DNA of 26,787 nucleotides from a virus, in IMG/VR virus record IMGVR_UViG_3300045922_000517, positions 1-26,787 of that record; one strand, written 5' to 3'. Each line of letters starts with the position of its first letter. The stretch's first letter is position 1. The position numbers and the translations under genes were made by a program. Under the pieces are notes generated by a model. It had not been told where the DNA came from and ran no database searches. It was given only the letters and a program-made list of their open reading frames with translations. Of this stretch, positions 17,235-23,905 are shown in pieces.

Positions 17235-17265
17235 CGGATAAATGAAACTGCGTTTCGGTTATCCG
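17235..17265 (-). promoter_or_regulatory. 5'-UTR hairpin upstream of the capsid gene
   Basis: CGGATAA (17235-17241) pairs with TTATCCG (17259-17265), and inside it GAAAC (17244-17248) pairs with GTTTC (17252-17256) around a TGC loop. On the minus-strand mRNA the hairpin ends just before the GAAAGG Shine-Dalgarno of the capsid gene. Such a stem may protect the 5' end, serve as an RNase III processing site, or keep the ribosome site open. No U-tract follows, so it is not a terminator. Confidence 0.6.
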
Positions 17266-17298
17266 CTCTCCTTGGTCTTTGCGGTTCTCCCTTGCGGG

Positions 17299-17326
17299 GC
17301 CGGTTGACCGGCGCGGGCCTTGGCCC
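17299..17326. other. Paired short palindromes in the GNAT-capsid gap
   Basis: GCCGG-TTGA-CCGGC (17299-17312) and the palindrome GGGCCTTGGCCC (17315-17326) lie side by side in the 187-bp gap between acetyltransferase and capsid genes. They lack a U-tract. They could weaken read-through or be protein-binding sites near a capsid promoter, but I see no clear promoter here. Confidence 0.4.
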
Positions 17327-17409
17327 TCAAATCCCGCAGTTCCGGTTTTCTGGCAATGGACAAAACTGCTCAAGCCGATAACGCTTTGTCTACTCCAATT
17401 CATCAACAG

Positions 17410-17865
17410 TCACGCGATGCGTTTGGTCAACAGAACGCCTGTCTGTTCATAGCCGAGCCTTTTCAGAAATCTGATTGCCTGCGGATGATTGGTGCCCGTT
17501 GTCACTCCCATGCGGATTGCCACCGCCCGCTGCGCCGCCCATGATTCCATGATGCGCAGCATTCGCAGCGCCGCGCTGCTTCCCCGCCGGTGCGGCACAA
17601 CATAAAGCGCCAGATCATCTACTGTTTTCAGCTGGTTGAACAGCATCGGCACCGACCCTACGGCAAGAAAGCCGATTGGCTCGCCATTGTCCCATGCGAT
17701 CAGGCACAGCCAGTCATCATTGTCGCGGCACAGACTGATCCATTGGTCCAGAACCTCTTCCTCAAACGGCCATTGCGAATAGACAGGGCTTTCGGCATGC
17801 ATGTCGCGCGCCATTTTTGCGACAGCCATCTCGTCGCCGCATTCCATTTCGGCGATCTCGATCAT
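17410..17865 (-). CDS. GNAT-family N-acetyltransferase
   Basis: The 151-residue protein has GNAT layout: EIAEMECGDEMAVAKMARDM (first strand and helix), WLCLIAWDNGEPIGFLAVGS (about 52-71, central strands), DDLALYVVPHRRGSSAALRML (about 83-103, the acetyl-CoA loop, with HRRGSS in place of the usual [QR]xxGx[GA]), and TNHPQAIRFLKRLGYEQTG (about 125-143, the C-terminal helix and strand). It would transfer an acetyl group from acetyl-CoA to an amine; the substrate is unknown. It is embedded in the head operon, overlapping the scaffold stop by 4 bp and preceding the capsid gene. That suggests late expression and either a virion substrate or a host-modifying role. The degenerate CoA loop leaves activity uncertain. 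Confidence 0.8.
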   Translation of the reverse strand: MIEIAEMECGDEMAVAKMARDMHAESPVYSQWPFEEEVLDQWISLCRDNDDWLCLIAWDNGEPIGFLAVGSVPMLFNQLKTVDDLALYVVPHRRGSSAALRMLRIMESWAAQRAVAIRMGVTTGTNHPQAIRFLKRLGYEQTGVLLTKRIA

Positions 17866-18656
17866 CTTTTGCCGCCGTATTTTTTCCTGAAGAACTCCTC
17901 GACCCTGGCAACCACAGCCGGATCGCGCTTTTGCGGGTGATAGTAGGCCGGAGTGTTCATGATCTTGCGAACATCGGCTTCGGTCAGCTCCGGCTCCTTT
18001 TCCGGCGGATCGCCAGCACCCGTGTCAATGTCGCGCGTGAGTTCCATGAGTTTTTCGAGCGCGCGCACGCCAGCGGCATCGACAGCCATGCGTTGCAGCG
18101 CTGCAAACTCTTCGGTGTCCGCTCCAAGCACCTTTTGCGCCCACAGAGCCACGGCCTGCGTGCGGGCCACCGCATTGTCTCCAAGCTTGGCCATTTCGGC
18201 TTCACGCTGGGCTTCCATGCGTCTGATTTCGGTTTCAACATATTCGTTGATGACAGCTTCGAACTGTTCCTGCCCAAGCCCCGCCTCATAGGCGGCCTTG
18301 CGCCACAACTGCACGATGGGCGAGGCCGCCAGCGCTTCGGGATCGAGCGCCTCGTTTTCGGGCAGGGTATAGCTGTCCGGCGTTTCCGGGCGCGCTGCCA
18401 GACGCTCGGCCTCCCACTTGGCCTTCAGCTCCTCGATGTTGCTGCGCCCTTTCTCAAGCTCGACATAGGACTTGGCCAGATTCTCGACATTCGGAGCCTT
18501 GGCTTTGCTGTCCCAGAACTTTTCCGGCAGCCACTCCGGTCTGGTGGGCTCTGCCGGTGCCGTGGACTTTTGCTCTTGCGCGGCAGATTCCTGCGTCTTG
18601 GATGCCTGACCGGCAGGCGCTTCCTGCACTGCTTCCTGCACCGCTTTCTCACTCAT
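17862..18656 (-). CDS. Capsid scaffolding protein
   Basis: The 264-residue protein is acidic and helical, with a low-complexity Gln/Ala/Glu-rich N-terminus. RPEWLPEKFWD (about 39-49) and NVENLAKSYVELEKGRSNIEEL (about 56-77) are hallmark stretches of podovirus scaffolding (capsid assembly) proteins. The C-terminus is basic (VEEFFRKKYGGKR), as needed for capsid binding. It would guide procapsid assembly and leave before packaging. It overlaps the 93-aa gene by 4 bp (ATGA) upstream and the acetyltransferase by 4 bp downstream. Location between portal and capsid genes agrees with T7 gp9. Confidence 0.9.
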   Translation of the reverse strand: MSEKAVQEAVQEAPAGQASKTQESAAQEQKSTAPAEPTRPEWLPEKFWDSKAKAPNVENLAKSYVELEKGRSNIEELKAKWEAERLAARPETPDSYTLPENEALDPEALAASPIVQLWRKAAYEAGLGQEQFEAVINEYVETEIRRMEAQREAEMAKLGDNAVARTQAVALWAQKVLGADTEEFAALQRMAVDAAGVRALEKLMELTRDIDTGAGDPPEKEPELTEADVRKIMNTPAYYHPQKRDPAVVARVEEFFRKKYGGKR

Positions 18657-18934
18657 TGTCTTGCTCTCCTTTTGTGTCCGCGATTGACGCGGGTTTCAAT
18701 GATCGCCACCAGCGAGCGCATTCCCTCACGGTGTCTCAGGTGGGCGTCGGTTATGTCTGGCCCGGCCACGAGTTCGATGGTAATGGACCTGAGGTAGCGC
18801 AAGAACTCTTTGCCGGAACCGCGCCCAAATGTTGCCAGCGCCAGTTCGTCCAGTCTTTCGTCTTCTTCTGTCGTCCATTCCAGCCCTTCTGGCCCGATTA
18901 CCTTAGCCGAGCGGGATTGCTGCCTGTCCGCCAC
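18653..18934 (-). CDS. Small conserved head-module protein, 93 aa
   Basis: The 93-residue protein overlaps the portal gene's 3' end by 32 bp and the scaffold start by 4 bp. Its middle, ATFGRGSGKEFLRYLRSITIE, and the C-terminal HREGMRSLVAIIETRVNRG, faintly recall small phage proteins of the Bbp19 type found between portal and capsid genes; this is a memory-based resemblance only. The C-terminus is strongly basic. A head-assembly accessory role is suggested by place. The long overlap with the portal gene indicates strict co-translation. Confidence 0.7.
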   Translation of the reverse strand: MADRQQSRSAKVIGPEGLEWTTEEDERLDELALATFGRGSGKEFLRYLRSITIELVAGPDITDAHLRHREGMRSLVAIIETRVNRGHKRRARQ

Positions 18935-20480
18935 TTATCGCTCCTGTATCCATACCGGCCTGCTGAAGCTGCGCAATCTGCGCCGCAATCTGCTCCCGTT
19001 CTGCCCGGTTGCGGTTCAGCCTGGCCGGAACTCCGAACCTTTCGCGCAGATAGTTGGCAGTCTCTTCCTGGTTGATCATCAACTGCGCAAGCTGCGGCCC
19101 GAAATGCTGGTTGATCATCATCAGATAGTTGTTCACCGCATTGATGTCCTCGACCGCCTGCGCCTGCGACAGCGGGCTGGTTGACACAACCTTGATTTCC
19201 CGTCCATTGACCGCCGGAAGCACGATCCGGTTCTGCTTGCGCAGAATCCACACCACCCGTTGCACCACGCGGTTGACAAACTCGACCTGCAACCGCCCGA
19301 AAGCCGCTCCAATCTGGCGCGACAGATCAGCCATCCGCTGCGCAACCTCCGTCGCGCTCATCGGCGTCTTGTCCGGCGTGCCCAGCATCTCGTTGAACAG
19401 CGCCCGCTTGATGTTGGTGCGCATGTCCGAAAGCACAATCTGTGACACATCGAACGATCCGGCCGCAGGGACAGGACGCAAACCGCTTGAACCCGGCGCA
19501 ATCGGCAAAATCGTGCCGGGCATCAGCCGCACATTGTCAACCGAAAGCACTCCATCATCCTCGGCAGTGTAAATCCCCGAAATTGCCATCTCGGCATTTT
19601 CGAGAATCATTTGCATCACAAGGTTGACAGTTCGCACCGCAGGCAACGCATTGAAGAGCGGCCCGCGCCCCCACACCTCGCCGGTTGCTTTCGACCACCT
19701 GAACCCGATAAACCGTCCCGAACCGATCCCGCGATACTCGCGCTCAAGCAACGGCGCTTCTTCAGGATGATCGGGAAGGAACAGAACCAGTCTGTTTACC
19801 TCCTCGTTTTTCACTTCAAAATCCCGATAGACCGCAATGACCACGGTCACTTCCGGATCATCCTCGATCTGCCCCGCCTTTTCCTTCCGCAACTTGTCCT
19901 TCAGCGCTTCGGGAAGCCGGGCACCGGGAAAAGCCGTCTCGATATGGCTCAAACGGAGTTTCCGGCTGCGAAAATAGCTGGCGATCTCGTCCATTGGACC
20001 CGTGTCAATCGCCAGCTCGGGCAATGGCACAGCAGAAAAAATCACCGGATTGACAGCATCACCTTCGGCCACATCCATGCAGGCCGTGCCCAAAGCAATG
20101 TCCAGAAAACACTCGTTCGTCTCTTGCGAGAAGTTCGAGTTGTCAATCACATCCTGAACCTGCTTTGTCACCTCCTCAAGCGCGGCATTGACCTCATCGA
20201 CCTCATCCGGCGGAATGTCGCTGCCAGCCTGCAAACTGATGAAACGCCCGTAATTGGGCACAAGTCCCGCCTGCAACCGGCTGGCAAACTCCTGAACCGC
20301 CACAATGGCCGTCTCATCGAAGATTTCGGGAGCTTCCCGGCCCGCACTGCGCTCGAAAAAACTGGTTCGCCCGGGCAAAGCGTAATCATAGCAGTCCTGA
20401 TAGCCGCGTTCCCAAGGCTGCCGCTTCAGCAACGCGCGCTTGTAGCGCGCTACCAGCTTTTTCGTGACTTCGCTCATCAA
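18903..20480 (-). CDS. Portal protein (head-tail connector, gp8-like)
   Basis: The 525-residue protein matches T7-like connector proteins. Its N-terminus includes KRQPWERGYQDCYDYALPGR (about 19-38). Near residue 60 is VAVQEFASRLQAGLVPNYGRF, then FDVSQIVLSDMRTNIKRALF and the helical MSATEVAQRMADLSRQIGAA (about 380-400, the channel-lining crown region). The C-terminus is Gln/Gly/Ala-rich. It forms the dodecameric portal through which DNA enters and leaves. It is followed by the 93-aa protein with a 32-bp overlap. Two starts are possible (MM at the N-terminus). Length is close to T7 gp8 (536). Confidence 0.92.
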   Translation of the reverse strand: MMSEVTKKLVARYKRALLKRQPWERGYQDCYDYALPGRTSFFERSAGREAPEIFDETAIVAVQEFASRLQAGLVPNYGRFISLQAGSDIPPDEVDEVNAALEEVTKQVQDVIDNSNFSQETNECFLDIALGTACMDVAEGDAVNPVIFSAVPLPELAIDTGPMDEIASYFRSRKLRLSHIETAFPGARLPEALKDKLRKEKAGQIEDDPEVTVVIAVYRDFEVKNEEVNRLVLFLPDHPEEAPLLEREYRGIGSGRFIGFRWSKATGEVWGRGPLFNALPAVRTVNLVMQMILENAEMAISGIYTAEDDGVLSVDNVRLMPGTILPIAPGSSGLRPVPAAGSFDVSQIVLSDMRTNIKRALFNEMLGTPDKTPMSATEVAQRMADLSRQIGAAFGRLQVEFVNRVVQRVVWILRKQNRIVLPAVNGREIKVVSTSPLSQAQAVEDINAVNNYLMMINQHFGPQLAQLMINQEETANYLRERFGVPARLNRNRAEREQIAAQIAQLQQAGMDTGAISGGQAAIPLG

Positions 20481-20496
20481 AAACCTTTACAAAGGG

Positions 20497-20895
20497 CTAA
20501 CGTTCGTAAACATTTCCCGACCACCAGCCGCCGTAACCACCACCAGCCTGGCCCGCATTGCCACCGCCCATTGCAGCCCCAGTCCCCGAAACCAGAGACT
20601 GGCCCGGCGGAAGCAACAACGTCGAGGAACTCCCCACACGCCTGAACCTGCGCCCCTTCTGTCCGCGCGCGCCAGCTCCCAAAAACCCCGCACCACCCTT
20701 CGGACCGCTGATCAGCGACCGGTTTCCAACAAATCCAAGCGCACGAGCCAGCGCAGCCTCCGTCTGCGCCTCTTTCTCAGCCGCCAGCTCACGCTCAAGC
20801 TGCGCCCTGCGCGCAAGACGCGCCTCCTCAAGCTCCTTCTCGCGCTCAATATCCTCTTGCGTCTTCGGCGGCAGTTTCGGCTTCTTGAAACACAT
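20497..20895 (-). CDS. Small Cys-Phe-start phage protein
   Basis: I place the start at ATG 20895 (MCFKKPKLPPKTQEDIE), with a GGGAG about 10 nt upstream, rather than at the longer frame's start at 20967, which overlaps the terminase gene. The ~132-residue product has an N-terminal Cys, a proline stretch, a charged helix (EREKELEEARLARRAQLERE) and then a Gly/Ser/Arg-rich tail with GNRSLISGPKGG and GRRFRRVGSSSTLLLPPG. Proteins beginning MCFxKPK with a downstream R-S-L motif are frequent in podovirus head modules; the function is not known to me. It may act in head completion or portal assembly. Confidence 0.65.
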   Translation of the reverse strand: MCFKKPKLPPKTQEDIEREKELEEARLARRAQLERELAAEKEAQTEAALARALGFVGNRSLISGPKGGAGFLGAGARGQKGRRFRRVGSSSTLLLPPGQSLVSGTGAAMGGGNAGQAGGGYGGWWSGNVYER

Positions 20896-20935
20896 CGCTG
20901 TCACACTCCCTTCTTCCCCAATTTCCCCCATCCGA

Positions 20936-22471
20936 CTAACCGAACCGCCCGAATGACCGCCGCGCAACCCGGCTTACCCGCGCAAATACGTCTCTTGCCT
21001 CCCTCTTTACCACGGGTTTCTGGCCTGCACCATCGCCAATCAGCAACTTCCGGCTCTCCCCACCCCCACAAAGCAGATATTGCAGCGCATCATGCACATG
21101 CGAATACCTGTTCTTCTCCGGCAAACTCTCATATCTCTCCCCGGAAATCTGCAAACGCCGATAGTGATACCCGCCGGCAAACCCACGACGCAGCATTACA
21201 CAGCTCGGATCAAGCAGAAAACCCGCCTGCCCATCCACCATCCGCGTCAAACAGGTCTCAACCGCACCAATCCGAACAGCAGGATCATTGCTCGGCGCCG
21301 CTCGCGCCTTGATCCCCGCCGCCCTCAGCAACTGAAACGGCGTCGCCTCATCCGTCTGCGCCCGATAATCCCCCGCTGGATCACCCCAGATCACAAACTT
21401 CTCCGCCGGAACACCAGGAAACTCCTGCGCCATAAACTTGCGCAGCACATCAGCAAACTTCACCGTCCCCATGTCCTGCGCCACAAGCTCACGCAACACC
21501 AGCCAACGACCACGAACATGCTGCGCAAACACCGCACTCGGCGTCAAACCAAAATCCAGCCCCACAAAAACCGGCAACCCCTCCGCTACCAGCAACGGCT
21601 CCCTCGCAACATGCAACTCTTCCTTGAAATCCGGATAAACCGGCTTGCCATCCGACAAACTCCCAAGCTGATTCAGCACATAAACCGAAATCCAGCTCCG
21701 CGTCTTCCCCGCAATTATCCTCGGATAATAATCCGGCGTCAGATTCTCCTGATTCTCCGCCTCCGGATTCAAATCATAACCAACCACCTCCCCATCCGCA
21801 TCCCTGCGCTCAACCATCCCGCCAGGCTGATTAAAAAACTCCCAGCCCTCAGGCTTGATCAGCATCATCGCCTCTTCGCGGCCAATATGATCGGGAATCG
21901 GCGCTTCCCCAGCCATGATCGGCCACCAATGATCATCATCCGGCGCATTGGTGTCCATAATCACACCATACCAGCTCGGACCACCATCCTTCATCGACGG
22001 ATAACGACCAACCCGCATCGTCGTCGCATCAACAATCGACTTCGGAACCTCCCGCGCCTCGTTAATAAACGCCCCCGTCAACTCCAGCGACAACAGCTTC
22101 TTCACATCCTCCGGACGATCCAACGCCAGAAAAATCACCTCAAGATCAAGACGACCACGCCGAATATGATGCGTAAACGGCGGCGACCAGTTGAACTTCC
22201 CCCAAACCTCCTCCGGAAACCAGTCCAACCACGTCTTGATCGTCGTCGTCCTCAACTGCGGATTCGTATTCCGTATCACCGCCCACCGACTGCGCCTCAC
22301 CCCATCCGCACCAGGCTCCTGCTCCAACGCCCGCCGAAATATCTCAACACAACAACAAACCGACTTCCCACTCCCAACAGGCCCCCGTATCCCACGAACA
22401 AACGCATCAGACTTCATAAAAGCCCGCAACACAGAACCACCAGGCTTGTAATTCAACGAAAACCCACTCAC
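20936..22471 (-). CDS. terL: Large terminase (packaging ATPase-nuclease)
   Basis: The 511-residue protein is the DNA-packaging motor. The Walker A motif GPVGSGKS is at 30-37; the Walker B-type strand TGAFINEA at 132-139 has catalytic E138, with Asn where Asp is usual. The nuclease half shows VGLDFGLT (D306), WGDPAGD (D364/D368) and HDALQYLL (D461), the acidic residues of an RNase H-like headful/cos nuclease. It overlaps the 62-aa gene by 4 bp. Third codon positions are strongly G/T-biased here, unlike the small terminase gene upstream. Length is typical for T7-like to HK97-like large terminases. Confidence 0.93.
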   Translation of the reverse strand: MSGFSLNYKPGGSVLRAFMKSDAFVRGIRGPVGSGKSVCCCVEIFRRALEQEPGADGVRRSRWAVIRNTNPQLRTTTIKTWLDWFPEEVWGKFNWSPPFTHHIRRGRLDLEVIFLALDRPEDVKKLLSLELTGAFINEAREVPKSIVDATTMRVGRYPSMKDGGPSWYGVIMDTNAPDDDHWWPIMAGEAPIPDHIGREEAMMLIKPEGWEFFNQPGGMVERRDADGEVVGYDLNPEAENQENLTPDYYPRIIAGKTRSWISVYVLNQLGSLSDGKPVYPDFKEELHVAREPLLVAEGLPVFVGLDFGLTPSAVFAQHVRGRWLVLRELVAQDMGTVKFADVLRKFMAQEFPGVPAEKFVIWGDPAGDYRAQTDEATPFQLLRAAGIKARAAPSNDPAVRIGAVETCLTRMVDGQAGFLLDPSCVMLRRGFAGGYHYRRLQISGERYESLPEKNRYSHVHDALQYLLCGGGESRKLLIGDGAGQKPVVKREARDVFARVSRVARRSFGRFG

Positions 22472-22656
22472 TCAACACCAGCCTTCCGTGCAGCCCTCAA
22501 CGTCCTCTCAATCACCCTCTCCGAAAAACTATCCACCAACTTGTCCGCCTCATAATCCGTCAAAAACTCCGACGGATAATACCGCAAATGAACCCTCTTC
22601 ACATACTCCCGCAACCTACGCCTGTCCGCAGGCCTCAATAACCCAGAAAAACCCAT
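22468..22656 (-). CDS. Hypothetical 62-aa protein upstream of large terminase
   Basis: The protein (MGFSGLLRPADRRRLREYVKRVHLRYYP, then DYEADKLVDSFSERVIERTLRAARKAGVE) is basic, helical and without membrane segments. It starts right below the repeat-rich gap and overlaps the large terminase start by 4 bp (ATGA), so it is probably co-translated with it. Its G/T-rich codon ends match the large terminase. I do not recognise a family; a terminase accessory or DNA-binding role is possible from charge and place. Confidence 0.65.
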   Translation of the reverse strand: MGFSGLLRPADRRRLREYVKRVHLRYYPSEFLTDYEADKLVDSFSERVIERTLRAARKAGVE

Positions 22657-22726
22657 CTCACCTATCTCCTCAAATGCATATCTGCCACAGAACCTTCAGC
22701 GCCAAAATGCTTGAGAGGGTTCTCTC

Positions 22727-22758
22727 GGGGGGTCAAGGGGGGTAATTTTTGACCCCCC
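22727..22758. repeat. 10-bp inverted repeat with competing G6/C6 pairing
   Basis: GGGGGGTCAA (22727-22736) and TTGACCCCCC (22749-22758) are perfect inverted copies around a 12-base loop. The loop itself contains GGGGGGTAATTT, so the C6 arm can pair with either G6 tract, giving two mutually exclusive hairpins. There is no clear U-tract after the stem on either strand, so a simple terminator is not certain. Confidence 0.75.
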
Positions 22759-22781
22759 TCCCCTGCCGCAACGTTCTGCCA

Positions 22782-22849
22782 GCCGAGAGCTCGCAGGCTG
22801 AGCATCTGTTGCCCAGGCAGGGGTGCTGTCTTGCCGAGAGCTCGCAGGC
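22782..22849. repeat. Two 17-bp direct repeats, 51 bp apart
   Basis: GCCGAGAGCTCGCAGGC occurs at 22782-22798 and 22833-22849. Each copy holds the small dyad CGAG-AG-CTCG. The copies are 51 bp apart, about five helical turns, so bound proteins would face the same side. They lie next to the terminase genes, so a terminase or regulator binding site is possible. Confidence 0.8.
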
Positions 22850-22863
22850 AAACAGCATCATCC

Positions 22864-22892
22864 GGGGTGGGGACTCTCTCTCGGGGTGGGGG
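22864..22892 (+). other. G-quadruplex-capable motif
   Basis: Four G-tracts of four or more lie on the plus strand at 22864-22867, 22869-22872, 22883-22886 and 22888-22892, with loops of 1, 10 and 1 bases. It also reads as a direct repeat of CGGGGTGGGG. Such tracts can fold into a quadruplex when single-stranded. Confidence 0.6.
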
Positions 22893-22972
22893 CAGACCTC
22901 TCACCAAAAGCCCACCGGAACCCATCACAACAGATGGCAAGGTGTGAAGACAAGCCCAAGTCAATCCAGAAG

Positions 22973-23353
22973 CTAGCTCAGGTCAATGTTGATGCTTATG
23001 TCACCAGTGATACTATGACTGTGCTTGTCTACAGGCTTCAACCCAGCACGATCAAGTAAATCCTTGGCAGCTTCTAGCCGAACATACTCGCTTTTAGCTT
23101 CAAGAAGACTCTTGAGAGTTGCTTGTGCTTTTGGAGCGTTTGCGATGAAGTTGGTTAGGGTTGCTTCTAGGATGGCGTGCATTACGTGTGGTATTTTAAT
23201 GAGGTCATAGGCTTGTTCGCGGGCTGTTTTTGGGGAGTATCCTGCGGTGATGGCGGCTTGTGTTTTGTTTCCGCCGTTGGTTACAAGTGCTTTGACGAAG
23301 GCGGCTTGTTTTTCGGTGAGTTTGGATTCTGTGTTTGGTGAGATGAGGTTCAT
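22973..23353 (-). CDS. terS: Small terminase subunit
   Basis: The 126-residue protein has the terminase-small (Terminase_2-like) signature: LTEKQAAFVKALVTNGGNKTQAAITAGYSPKT in one block (about 12-43), which is the DNA-binding HTH region, then YDLIKIPHVMHAILEA and a helical oligomerisation part. It recognises the packaging site and recruits the large subunit. The leader upstream of ATG 23353 is C/A-rich with no visible Shine-Dalgarno. Codon third positions are A/C-rich over the first two-thirds and shift to mixed G/T in the last third, unlike any neighbour. A 316-bp gap separates it from the 62-aa gene and the large terminase. Confidence 0.88.
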   Translation of the reverse strand: MNLISPNTESKLTEKQAAFVKALVTNGGNKTQAAITAGYSPKTAREQAYDLIKIPHVMHAILEATLTNFIANAPKAQATLKSLLEAKSEYVRLEAAKDLLDRAGLKPVDKHSHSITGDISINIDLS

Positions 23354-23414
23354 ATTGGTGGCTTAGGTGTTGGTGGTTTGGGATTAGGTGAGTGGCGCGC
23401 GCGCGCGAGGTTGG

Positions 23415-23443
23415 AGATTTGGCGTGTTTGTTTTTGTTGTCAA
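23415..23443 (-). promoter_or_regulatory. Candidate leftward promoter for the terminase/late block
   Basis: On the minus strand TTGACA (23443-23438) is followed 17 bases later by AAATCT (23420-23415). The -35 is perfect and the -10 weak. It would start transcription about 60 bp upstream of the small terminase ATG. Activation by a phage factor would be expected for late genes; none is visible. Confidence 0.35.
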
Positions 23444-23597
23444 TGGACTAAGTGTAAAGGGTTGATTTTGTTGGGCAATGCCTTCGGCCCGCGCTCTTGC
23501 GCGTCGCGCTTTGCGCTCCGCGTGGAGCCGCTTTGCGTCTCCACCCTTCGGGCTTCGATCGCTATTGCGGGCGGGCCTTTGCTTGCGCTACGGCCCG

Positions 23598-23618
23598 GGC
23601 GCTACCGCGCCGTTTTTT
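23598..23618 (+). terminator. Rightward rho-independent terminator-like hairpin
   Basis: GGCGC (23598-23602), loop TACC, GCGCC (23607-23611), then G and six T (23613-23618). A GC stem followed by a T-tract is the usual intrinsic terminator form, though the stem is short (5 bp, slightly extendable). It faces right, so it would stop rightward transcripts coming from the terminase gap, where no rightward gene is evident. Confidence 0.5.
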
Positions 23619-23692
23619 GTTTGTGGTGGTGGCTTGGCATGGGGTGCGCGGGGCGCACCCCGTTTTGGATGGTATTTCGGCTTTGCCGAAGT

Positions 23693-23790
23693 GCGGTGTC
23701 AAGGATCGTGGGGCCCCACGATTTTTTGGCAAAAATCGTTACCCCCACGCCCGCGGTGCGGCGCGCCTTGGGGCGCGTCCTTGACACCGC
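23693..23790. repeat. Nested palindrome element with 13-bp inverted repeat ends
   Basis: GCGGTGTCAAGGA (23693-23705) and TCCTTGACACCGC (23778-23790) are perfect inverted copies that frame 72 bp. Inside lie an 18-bp perfect palindrome ATCGTGGGGCCCCACGAT (23705-23722), an overlapping hairpin CGATTTTT-TGGC-AAAAATCG (23719-23738), and GCGCC-TTGG-GGCGC. A second CCCCACG at 23743-23749 can compete for the CGTGGGG arm. The DNA could form a cruciform with branched arms. Function unknown. Confidence 0.8.
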
Positions 23791-23905
23791 GCTGCCGAGC
23801 GACGGCACCGGGGGACCGAACGATGGCGCGAACGAGCGAGCGCGCCCGCACCCGGCGCCCCGAGCGACCGAGCAAACGCGCCCGCGCGTGCCCAGCACTG
23901 CATTT

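Larger units (their letters stand above)
22657..22972. other. Repeat-rich non-coding gap between terminase genes
   Basis: This 316-bp stretch lies between the small terminase and the 62-aa gene. It holds a 10-bp perfect inverted repeat of G6/C6 type, two 17-bp direct repeats 51 bp apart, and a G-quadruplex motif, each listed separately. An open minus-strand frame of 100 codons (22964-22662, only a TTG start) crosses it but is low-complexity, and I do not regard it as a gene. Strand composition of the surrounding DNA flips just to its right. A packaging site (pac/cos) or origin would fit, but neither is shown. Confidence 0.5.

Noticed and set aside
17203-17406. 67-codon minus-strand frame upstream of the capsid gene
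   Set aside because: It overlaps the capsid start out of frame, crosses the leader hairpin, and has no convincing ribosome site.
21080-22555. 491-codon plus-strand frame opposite the large terminase
   Set aside because: It is antisense to a clear large terminase gene. Its Arg/Pro/Thr-rich product is a by-product of the C/A-rich plus strand there.
22662-22964. 100-codon minus-strand frame in the terminase gap
   Set aside because: Low complexity, starts only at TTG, overlaps the repeats and the quadruplex motif, and has no recognisable protein features. The two 17-bp repeats are in frame, which keeps it open by chance.
23441-23475. Relaxase nick-like sequence (CTAAGTGTAAAGGG)
   Set aside because: It shares only TAAGTG with the MOBQ nick motif as I recall it, and no relaxase is in the window. 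Too weak to call an oriT.
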